A DNA stretch of 64,000 nt from Paenibacillus sp. FSL W8-0426 (GTDB lineage Bacteria > Bacillota > Bacilli > Paenibacillales > Paenibacillaceae): assembly GCF_037969725.1 (NCBI RefSeq), contig NZ_CP150203.1, forward strand, positions 5,780,001 to 5,844,000, read 5' to 3'. The position numbers were made by a program, and so were the translations under genes. Shown here piece by piece: positions 34,950 to 41,715 of the stretch (within the stretch, counting starts at the first letter, position 1; each line of letters opens with the position of its first letter). The notes beneath the pieces were generated by a model that did no database searches, was not told the origin of the DNA, and saw only the letters and a list, made by a program, of their open reading frames with translations.

Positions 34950-35189
34950 GAGGTCAACCAGTTCTTTCTGGTTGATCCTTTTTTCATTAGCTTTGAGAAT
35001 GAAGGTAGCCGGGTCGAACGTACCTGCCCGTGGGACTTGATCCCGAGCGCTATATTGTTCACCCCTACTTGTCATGACCATGTTTGAGGCTGGTTGGGAC
35101 ATAGATCCCGTATAACAAGCGATGCTATGGAGCGACAAGAGGAAATCACAGGGGCTGCCGGTAAATCTAAATTAGGAAGGTGCATTTTA
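34950..35189 (+). ncRNA. Candidate bridge-RNA region of the IS110 left end
   Basis: Non-coding and structured: hairpin GTCAACCAG / CTGGTTGAT (34953-34977), then two similar modules each with a TGGGAC...GATCCCG hairpin (about 35031-35046 and 35095-35110). The first module contains TCGAAC (35014-35019) and ACCTGCCCG (35022-35030), matching the two halves of the insertion target; the second contains GCTGGT (35089-35094), as at the right IS end. IS110 elements are known to encode such RNAs here. Both target tracts are in the same sense, whereas one guide should be complementary, so the assignment is tentative. Confidence 0.45.
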
Positions 35190-36398
35190 ATGAATCCAGT
35201 GATTGGCCTGGATATTTCTAAAGGTGAAAGCTATGGGCAAGCCTTTTTAAAGCGAGGCAAACCGTACAGAGGGACGTTTCAATTTGAACATACCCAAGAA
35301 GGTCTGACGAAGTTACTTCAAGCTATTCAGGATCTTGAACATGCTGCTGGACTACGTCCTACACTACTTCTTGAGGCGACTGGGCATTACCAGAGTCCTG
35401 TTGTTCAGTTCTTAGAGGAGCATCATTATTTGTACATTGTCATTAATCCGCTTATCTCAAATCGGCTTAGAAAGTCCAGCCTTCGTAAGGTAAAAACGGA
35501 TGCCGCTGATGCCTATTTGCTAGGAGAGTTGTACTATAAAGAAGAATTTGAGCCCTTTAAAAAAAGAGGTGTTCAACTGCTTAATTTGCGTTATCTAACA
35601 AGACAATATGAGTCTCTTTCAAAGATGTGTGTACAAAATAAACTGCAGTTTCAAGCTGTTCTTGATCAAGTTTTCCCTACGTACAAAAGTGTTTTTGGAG
35701 ATATCTATTCTCATATTTCACTTCGATTTCTAAGTGAATTTCCAACTTCATATTTGGTACTACAATCGGACGAAGGAATGCTTAAATCCAAATTCAAAGA
35801 GCTGCTTTCCTCAAGACGAGGACGATCAGAGAATTGGATCTGTGTGCGAGTTAAGCGTCTACTTCTTGCGGCAAAACAAAATCCTTTTCAGCAGAATATG
35901 TACTCTAGTCACTTGGTTAACCTGAGAGTTTTGATTTCGCTCATCCTTCAGTACCAAGAACATCTATCTCAATTGGAAAAGAACATAGATGCTCTCGCTG
36001 AAGAAATTCAAGAATATGATTTAATCCAGTCGATTCCCGGTATAGGTCCTAAAATTGCGGCAACAATTTTATCGGAAATTGGAGAAGTCGACCGATTTGA
36101 TCATCCAAAGAAACTAGTAGCCTTTGCGGGCATTGACCCGAGTGTATTCGCATCTGGAAAGTTTACGGCAACACGCAATCGAATTACCAAACGTGGTTCA
36201 CGACAACTTCGTTATGCTCTAGTTATGGCCGTCCAGTGTGGACTCATCCGCTCTCGAAATCTGCGACTTAAAGATTTTTATGATCGCAAAAGAGCCGAAG
36301 GAAAGCCACATAAAGTAGCTTTAATCGCATGCGCAAATAAGCTGGTTCATTGGCTTTATGTCATCCTGAAAAGTAAAAAAACTTTCCGCGCTGTCTAA
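35190..36398 (+). CDS. IS110-family transposase
   Basis: 402 residues. N-terminal DEDD/RuvC-like domain with the first Asp in VIGLDISKG, Glu in LLEATGHY and Asp in KTDAADAYLL; C-terminal Tnp20 domain with SIPGIGPKIAATILSEIG and the conserved serine near DPSVFASGKF. Complete length, no frameshift, so likely active. Start ATG after GGAAGG; the longer frame reaches into the non-coding left end. Followed by a hairpin (36413-36446). Confidence 0.95.
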   Translation: MNPVIGLDISKGESYGQAFLKRGKPYRGTFQFEHTQEGLTKLLQAIQDLEHAAGLRPTLLLEATGHYQSPVVQFLEEHHYLYIVINPLISNRLRKSSLRKVKTDAADAYLLGELYYKEEFEPFKKRGVQLLNLRYLTRQYESLSKMCVQNKLQFQAVLDQVFPTYKSVFGDIYSHISLRFLSEFPTSYLVLQSDEGMLKSKFKELLSSRRGRSENWICVRVKRLLLAAKQNPFQQNMYSSHLVNLRVLISLILQYQEHLSQLEKNIDALAEEIQEYDLIQSIPGIGPKIAATILSEIGEVDRFDHPKKLVAFAGIDPSVFASGKFTATRNRITKRGSRQLRYALVMAVQCGLIRSRNLRLKDFYDRKRAEGKPHKVALIACANKLVHWLYVILKSKKTFRAV

Positions 36399-36412
36399 GC
36401 ACTCATATTGGT

Positions 36413-36446
36413 ATAACCTTCCAAAACAAAGAAATTGGAGGGTTAT
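36413..36446 (+). terminator. Hairpin after the transposase gene
   Basis: ATAACCTTCCAA / TTGGAGGGTTAT, 12 pairs with a 10-nt loop. Confidence 0.6.
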
Positions 36447-36525
36447 TTGTCATGCTTAATTTTACTATACCACATGACTTAAGGTTCATTTTGCTGGTAA
36501 TCTTGACAAGCTATTAGCTGGTATA

Positions 36526-36612
36526 GTCGAACAAAAGCAGCCGACCATGTTGAGATCGGCTACCTTAATTGTTTTTATCAAGCTATCGTTTTCCGTTAAT
36601 TTAATCACTTGG
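36526..36612 (-). repeat. attC-like repeat E, right fragment
   Basis: TCGAACAAAAGCAGCCGACC, hairpin GCAGCCGA / TCGGCTACC, then AAGCTATCGTTTTCCGTTAA. Completes the repeat split by the IS. The stop of the methyltransferase gene lies at its right edge. Confidence 0.75.
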
Positions 36613-37126
36613 CAGGCTTCTCAGCATCAATAATCAATGAGACAAAGCCTAATTTACCATTAATATTTCTATGATCAGAACGTTTGGAACGGAAAATTAA
36701 ACCTTTGTTTTTGTCCCACTCCTTGTAACGAAATTTACCTTCTTCATCACAATATTCGAGTAAACGCACATTGAATCCAGCAGCTTTAAACATGATAGTT
36801 AAAGTCTCATAATTGTATACAATCTTATGAGAAGCAGCTGGATGGTCAACTGGTCCTGGTCCTCCAATTTGCACTTCATTTTGATATTCTTCATTGGGAA
36901 AATAACCATCTGGAACCGCGCAACGCACATAACCACCGGGTTTTAAAAATTCAAAGCATATTTTTGCTGCTTTTACACCTTCGTCAAAATCTAAGTGTTC
37001 CCAAACATGTTCTGCTAAGATTGATGTTATCGTATTAGGTGTAAAACGATCTGCCCATTGATTTCTTTGTAGTAAACTCAACTCTGATTTCTGAGTTTGT
37101 ATCCACTCAGGATTGTTATTATACAT
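36605..37126 (-). CDS. SAM-dependent methyltransferase-like protein
   Basis: 173 residues from MYNNNPEWIQ. AEHVWEHLDFDEGVKAAKICFEFLKPGG and LGFVSLIIDAEKP are class I methyltransferase features. The family usually has about 12 more residues (EDIRVVIGAG), which are present in frame upstream but have no start: the AAAGGAG site leads to an ATG in a shifted frame that stops at once. One lost base near the start would explain this, so the gene may be freshly damaged. Confidence 0.7.
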   Translation of the reverse strand: MYNNNPEWIQTQKSELSLLQRNQWADRFTPNTITSILAEHVWEHLDFDEGVKAAKICFEFLKPGGYVRCAVPDGYFPNEEYQNEVQIGGPGPVDHPAASHKIVYNYETLTIMFKAAGFNVRLLEYCDEEGKFRYKEWDKNKGLIFRSKRSDHRNINGKLGFVSLIIDAEKPAK

Positions 37127-37361
37127 TCCAGCGCCAATAACTACTCTGATATCCTCTTTTATACCATGCCACTCCTTTACATATTTATATAAAGTTTAGC
37201 ATACATATTCTGGATATAAATGGATTTAAATCACTTCCGGATGGAACGATGTGATCTCTATCAAAAACTCCTTGTTCAAACAGAGTACTTCCGAGCGAAT
37301 CACGTCATACATCCCCTTAGAAAAGCTTTCAAGCTCCAACTGTGAAATTGCAGAATCATTG

Positions 37362-37450
37362 TGCTAACCTCCCGTTAGACGAATGAAAGTAGCCAATCAC
37401 AATGATCGGCTTTTTATGTTATTGAGCTATCATTTCCCGTTAGCGTAACA
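37362..37450 (-). repeat. attC-like repeat, full copy F
   Basis: Left GCTAACCTCCCGTTAGACGA, hairpin AGCCAATCA / TGATCGGCT, ATTGAGCTATCA, right TTTCCCGTTAGCGTAACA. 33 bases downstream of the SMI1/KNR4 gene stop. It is the main content of the 356-base gap 37127-37482. Confidence 0.85.
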
Positions 37451-37482
37451 ACGAATTATACATCATTTATGCGGCACATAAG

Positions 37483-37914
37483 CTAAATTTTTATGATCCC
37501 ATTTAACCACCATTCTACGTACTTAGTTACTGAAGGCGCGACCCACATTCGGCTATCATTTTCATGATTCCATACAAACACATCATCTCTGCAAACTCTA
37601 TTTTGGGATACTGGAAAGGCAAACAAATCACCAATACCACTCTCTGCAAAGAAGACTAGATTTTCAAACGGCATATAATACTCTTCTAAAAAACCATCTC
37701 TATAATGCTTGTTTTCATTCATAATACGGTCCAATGGCCATATCAGCCCCAGATCATAACTCCCCTTCACCCCATTTGTCTCTAACATGATTTCTTTCAA
37801 TTCCTGTGGGAGAGTCACATTGAGCAAGCTTTCAACCTTGTCAATCTCGTCTTTTGTTGCAGGAATGCTGAACGTACACTCCTCTGAGATTCCCTGAAAG
37901 TAATTTTTCCACAT
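37483..37914 (-). CDS. SMI1/KNR4 (SUKH) family protein
   Basis: 143 residues. The SUKH fold is recognisable: PATKDEIDKVESLLNVTLPQ, LKEIMLETNGV, FFAESGIGDLFAFPV and ending WWLNGI. SUKH proteins are mostly immunity proteins against nuclease and other polymorphic toxins; no toxin gene is adjacent, so this is an orphan. I prefer the ATG (MWKNYF) after GGGAGG; a GTG four codons earlier overlaps that site. Confidence 0.9.
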   Translation of the reverse strand: MWKNYFQGISEECTFSIPATKDEIDKVESLLNVTLPQELKEIMLETNGVKGSYDLGLIWPLDRIMNENKHYRDGFLEEYYMPFENLVFFAESGIGDLFAFPVSQNRVCRDDVFVWNHENDSRMWVAPSVTKYVEWWLNGIIKI

Positions 37915-38095
37915 CGAATAGTCCACCTCCCAATATGTCTACTTTGTACTTTTATTGATTAAGAGCAATTTTTTATAATGATCGTTTGCGCTCTTGTTTG
38001 TTTGAGAGGTATTCCTGGTATTCCACGTAATCATGGTTTTGCCTTTTGTTCATGCGGGCAGAACCAGAAAGGAAGTCGTTTAGCTCACTTTCCCC

Positions 38096-38650
38096 CTAAC
38101 CGTGTGTGTCCACTAAATCGTCAGCCATAAAATCGAAATATCCCGGCGCTCCAATTGAGACGGTCGTAAAATAGAAATACCGCTTTTCGAGCTCCTGATT
38201 TTCCTCGCTCATCTCCAGAAAAAGCGGATCTTTCATGATTTCATCGTTCATAATGCCTTCCCGCCAGAAGCTTAGCTGAAGCTCTTGAATTGCAAAAGAA
38301 AATCCCGTCCGCGGATCAACATCCCCAACCATTGGATACTCTTTCCTAAGCGTGTAAATCAGATCCTCTGCCTTGGTCTTGAAGACGTCGACGCCTTGAA
38401 ACAGGCACGGAATGCAGAATTGCCCCAAATAGTGCGGATTCATCAGTTGAATGAACTTTACTCTGCCATTGGAATCGTATTCGAAATGTTCGCGCATAAA
38501 CAGCATCTCGATATAGCTGGGATTAACGGGGCTGCCACCATCAGATCTCCAATGGTCGAGATTCTGAAAAGTCTGCTCCACCTCTTCCCTGGACATCCCT
38601 AGCCGAAAAAGACCGATGCCGATAAGCGGCTTTATCATAATTGCGTCCAC
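38096..38650 (-). CDS. Hypothetical protein of a candidate cassette
   Basis: 184 residues; start GTG 7 bases after AAAGGAG. The opening IGIGLFRLGMSREEVEQTF is the G-x-x-x-G-M-x-x-E-E repeat seen at the start of several small lone immunity-like and SmpA-like proteins; the rest is alpha/beta with aromatic-rich ends. No signal peptide. The stop (TAG) lies in CCCCCTAACC, which may be a decayed repeat edge. Function unknown. Confidence 0.7.
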   Translation of the reverse strand: MDAIMIKPLIGIGLFRLGMSREEVEQTFQNLDHWRSDGGSPVNPSYIEMLFMREHFEYDSNGRVKFIQLMNPHYLGQFCIPCLFQGVDVFKTKAEDLIYTLRKEYPMVGDVDPRTGFSFAIQELQLSFWREGIMNDEIMKDPLFLEMSEENQELEKRYFYFTTVSIGAPGYFDFMADDLVDTHG

Positions 38651-38726
38651 CTGCAAACTCCTTTCAATGACAACTTTTATTGTCCTGTATACAGGATCTA
38701 GCCATCATCAGCTCTTCTTCCCCTTG

Positions 38727-38764
38727 CTTGAGTGAATTCATATTTCCCCGTCAGTTCAATGGTT
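38727..38764 (-). repeat. attC-like repeat, right part
   Basis: CTTGAGTGAATTCATATTTC then CCCGTCAGTTCAATGG, matching ATTGAGCTATCGTTTCCCGTTAGTTNAATG. It supplies the TGA stop of the kinase-like gene at 38756. The hairpin half is absent. Confidence 0.65.
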
Positions 38765-39253
38765 AAATAACTTAAGGATATCCATATTATCTGATACACG
38801 AATCATTTTTTCTTTATAATCGCAATGTTCAATGAATTGTGGAAGCTTCTCCAGATTGTATTTTCTATTCCACTCTAATAAGTTCCTGACTCCTTCAAGA
38901 GTCTCTCGCTTTTTACTTACTACAACTCCAGTAATGCGTTCTTCATATCGTTTCCATATTCTTGTTTCTTGGACAGACAAAGGGGGCATAAGAATAATAA
39001 TCTTGTCAGCAGCTGAAAAACTCGGTTCTACCCATGTCCTATATACGCCTTCCACGATCCAACAATCTCGTCTTACAATTCCCTCCAGTTTTTGATCCCG
39101 CTTTTCTGCTGAAGCTTTTACTCCATAAAGATCCGCTTTATTGTCCCAAAAAATATCGTCTAAATCGTAATGAGGAATATGGAGATGTTGACTTAATAAT
39201 TCTGCAATGTATGACTTACCACTTCCCGATCCACCAATAATATGTATTTTCAT
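38756..39253 (-). CDS. P-loop kinase of the topology-modulation/adenylate-kinase-like type
   Basis: 165 residues. Walker A GGSGSGKSYIA (residues 6-16), LDDIFWD, IVEGVYRTW, IILMPPL. These match the FlaR-like/topology-modulation nucleotide kinases. Start ATG after GGAGGGTAATACC. The stop codon lies in a repeat edge and another repeat left arm is upstream, so the gene is bounded by repeats on both sides. Confidence 0.85.
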   Translation of the reverse strand: MKIHIIGGSGSGKSYIAELLSQHLHIPHYDLDDIFWDNKADLYGVKASAEKRDQKLEGIVRRDCWIVEGVYRTWVEPSFSAADKIIILMPPLSVQETRIWKRYEERITGVVVSKKRETLEGVRNLLEWNRKYNLEKLPQFIEHCDYKEKMIRVSDNMDILKLFNH

Positions 39254-39303
39254 GGTATTACCCTCCTTGAATTGTATTACCGTAATTATACACCCCCGCA
39301 TTT

Positions 39304-39370
39304 AGACGAACCTGTCCGTTAGTTAAACAAAAAAGCCGCAGCTAAGCGGCTTCTAAGAGTGTACACTCTT
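39304..39370 (-). repeat. attC-like repeat, left half, plus palindrome
   Basis: GAACCTGTCCGTTAGTTAAA then hairpin AAGCCGC / GCGGCTT (U-tract on the minus strand, a working terminator), then the 16-bp perfect palindrome AAGAGTGTACACTCTT (39355-39370). Lies downstream of the RCC1-repeat protein gene. The hairpin differs from other copies while the edge is kept. Confidence 0.65.
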
Positions 39371-39389
39371 TTCATTTTGATGTTCTAGA

Positions 39390-40853
39390 TTAGGAATGAT
39401 TGTACTTCTGCGGGATACTTATATGAATCGTATTACTATCGGGTATCCACTTTACTTCAGCCCCTAATGTTTCAGAAATGAAGCGAATGGGCACCATCGT
39501 TACGTCATTGATGACCTTCGGCTTTAGCTCTTCTGGTAGAGACCTCCCGTTTAATCGAATCTCCTCTGACGGAGCATGAATTTCAATGATAATATCGTCT
39601 TTCTTAACAACACTAGTGAAGCTGCCTTGATTCCATTTAATTGTAGCCCCAATGTATTCAAACACTCCTCTCAGGGGTACATAGCTGATATTATTTATTA
39701 TGATCGGTGGAACAACCAAGCTGAGTGTCTCATCATTTAACTGCACGTTGATGGGCGCCTTAACAAACACAGGTACGGATGGCTTACCCAAAGAATCTAC
39801 CGTCCATTTCACAACAGTTCCGTTCTCAAGTAATGCATACTGCCCCCTGAATTGACTGTTTGCAATGTCCAATGCATTTTTAATTCCCGGTACTTGTACA
39901 GCCGTATATGCAGGCTTATCCCAGTAACTGTCCCACATCCATACCGTGCCGTCATCTTTAATTAGGCTAAAAGAAGATCCTGTACCGCCAGCCACCTGCC
40001 TGACACCATCCGCATTAACTACTTTGGTTGGATTCAGCAGTTTTCCAGGAGTAGGATACATTTTCGAGTTGTTCCACGTCCATAAAGTACCGTCTTCCGT
40101 TAGAGCAGCTGCTCTCTGTTCTAATGTTGCAATCTCTGTAGACTCCATCAACCCACTTATTATTGTCGGCTTCCTTAATTTGTCCGGGTTCGTTTCGTAT
40201 AACAATGTCCCCCAAACATGTACATTTCCTTTGCTATCAAGAATCATCGCTGATCCATAACCTGCGGCAATCGATATGCCTGAAGGAAGCCCTTCTACCT
40301 TAATAGGTTTAAATGAGGGAGTATTAACTCGATCTGTCCTTCCCCATTGCCATACTGTACCGTCTGCTTGTAACGCAAGGCTTTGATCACCTTCGGCAGC
40401 AATGGCTTTAATATCCCTCAAACTTTCTATCTGTACAGGATCTAGTACTGTTTCAGCTGATGAAACATCAATTCCCAGCTGCCCGTCCACATTTGATCCA
40501 GTTGCCCAAACCGTACCATCTTTTTTTAAGATAAGTGCATGTTTCGTGCCACTGGCGACATCGACTGCACCATCCATCTTCATTCGTACAGGGGACTCAG
40601 ACGGAACCGTGTAACCATTACCAATTAGACCACTATTACGCATACCACCCCATACCCAAACTGAGCCGTCTTTTTTAACTGCATAAACGGCCCATTCTCC
40701 TGCAGCAATCGCAGCAACATCAGATAAATGCTTTTGATTCTGACTAGAGTATTCAGTTGCGTGCAAGACCTTGGGCATGAAGAAAACAGTCATCGATATA
40801 AACAAAATTATTAATGTAGATTTTGCACATCTATGTATTCTCCTGTTAGACAC
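39390..40853 (-). CDS. Secreted RCC1-repeat protein with stalk domain
   Basis: 487 residues. Signal peptide (STLIILFISMTVFFMPKVLHA), about six RCC1-type blades (AAGEWAVYAVKKDGSVWVWG; DGTVWATGSNVDGQLG) forming a beta-propeller, then a copper-amine-oxidase N-terminal-like stalk (SYVPLRGVFEYIGATIKWN; TMVPIRFISETLGAEVKW). Start GTG after GGGGAAG. Surface or secreted protein with a binding propeller; ligand unknown. Same stalk type as the LRR protein at 27639. Confidence 0.88.
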   Translation of the reverse strand: MSNRRIHRCAKSTLIILFISMTVFFMPKVLHATEYSSQNQKHLSDVAAIAAGEWAVYAVKKDGSVWVWGGMRNSGLIGNGYTVPSESPVRMKMDGAVDVASGTKHALILKKDGTVWATGSNVDGQLGIDVSSAETVLDPVQIESLRDIKAIAAEGDQSLALQADGTVWQWGRTDRVNTPSFKPIKVEGLPSGISIAAGYGSAMILDSKGNVHVWGTLLYETNPDKLRKPTIISGLMESTEIATLEQRAAALTEDGTLWTWNNSKMYPTPGKLLNPTKVVNADGVRQVAGGTGSSFSLIKDDGTVWMWDSYWDKPAYTAVQVPGIKNALDIANSQFRGQYALLENGTVVKWTVDSLGKPSVPVFVKAPINVQLNDETLSLVVPPIIINNISYVPLRGVFEYIGATIKWNQGSFTSVVKKDDIIIEIHAPSEEIRLNGRSLPEELKPKVINDVTMVPIRFISETLGAEVKWIPDSNTIHISIPQKYNHS

Positions 40854-41054
40854 GACATCTTCCCCTTTCCGACAATCTGAATTAATGAGTATTTCTTACA
40901 AATAACTGATACACTCATTCTGATTGAGTTAACGTTTGAGGATAAAGGTTTGTTACAACAAAAATTAAAGAAATGTTTAGAAAACAGTTCTCTCGCTTGA
41001 TTCTAAATCAGAAATATCATTAGGCTCTAGTTCGCCATCATTCAATACAACTGG

Positions 41055-41447
41055 ATGTTAAAGGAAACATTTATCCAGCTTGTAGCGTTTATGTTACGTA
41101 AACAATATTACTTTAGGAGGAATCAAGATGAAGCGGATCGTTTCTCTATTGTTGATGTTAACACCATTAAAAATCAGGGAAAAGAATTGATTCTCAATTT
41201 CTCAGGAAAGGACATCGTTGTGGGAAAGAGCCAGGTTACTCTTCCGCAAGATTGGGTCCAATTGAAAAACGGGGTCTCAAGTATCGATGCATTTGTCCTA
41301 GCATATATTTTTGAAGTAGCTGCTGATGACTCGGATCAAGAAAGAGTAAATTTGGAAGAAAAACTTAAATTTTTGGATATCAAAGGAACGACAGGTCTTC
41401 CAGGATTCGATAAGTATATGTATGTGTTTGTTGAGTTTAATGATTAA
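41055..41447 (+). CDS. Hypothetical protein, possibly 5'-damaged
   Basis: 130 residues in the long frame; residues 35-130 look natural (KNQGKELILNFSGKDIVVG ... GLPGFDKYMYVFVEFND). No ribosome site precedes its ATG. An AGGAGG at 41116-41121 instead leads to an ATG in another frame starting MKRIVSLLLMLTP, like a signal peptide, which stops after 20 codons. Either a frameshift has broken a secreted protein or the long frame is real. Confidence 0.45.
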   Translation: MLKETFIQLVAFMLRKQYYFRRNQDEADRFSIVDVNTIKNQGKELILNFSGKDIVVGKSQVTLPQDWVQLKNGVSSIDAFVLAYIFEVAADDSDQERVNLEEKLKFLDIKGTTGLPGFDKYMYVFVEFND

Positions 41448-41545
41448 TTACAATCGTTTATTTATTCTTACGAGCCTTTTTCGGTTATCACCGGGAGAGG
41501 TTTCTTTTTGTCTTAGTCCCTGGACACCCATCTATAGGATACTCG

Positions 41546-41590
41546 CACGTCAGTTGAATAAAAGCAGCCGCTTGGACAATGCTGCGTTTG
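41546..41590 (-). repeat. attC-like repeat, partial
   Basis: GCACGTCAGTTGAATAAAAG then CAGCCGC and ATGCTGCG: edge and half-hairpin of the repeat family with a changed loop. It lies in the 268-base gap before the GH30 terminator. Confidence 0.45.
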
Positions 41591-41628
41591 CGACTGATGT
41601 ATGGTATGGCCATTAAAACATCATGAGT

Positions 41629-41678
41629 AACCCCCGTCGCAGGATACCGGCTAGCGGATCGAATGCAGAACGGGGGTT
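41629..41678 (-). terminator. Inverted repeat downstream of the GH30 gene
   Basis: AACCCCCGT / ACGGGGGTT, 9-bp perfect stem around a 32-base loop, located 38 bases after the GH30 stop. Confidence 0.55.
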
Positions 41679-41715
41679 AGCATATTTATTGTCTTACATA
41701 AGCAGAACGGCACAT

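Larger units (their letters stand above)
34943..36527 (+). mobile_element. IS110-family insertion sequence
   Basis: About 1.58 kb between the two parts of repeat E, with GT shared at both junctions (34943-34944 and 36526-36527). No terminal inverted repeats, as usual for IS110. Content: about 245 bases of structured non-coding left end, the transposase, and about 130 bases of right end. Removing it restores an intact repeat. Confidence 0.85.

Noticed and set aside
35190..36398. IS110 transposase considered as the recombinase for the cassettes
   Set aside because: It is a DEDD/serine bridge-RNA enzyme inserted into one repeat; it does not explain all copies. No tyrosine recombinase gene was found in the window.
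37483..37914. SUKH protein considered as part of a toxin-immunity pair
   Set aside because: Neither neighbour is a toxin; reported as an orphan.
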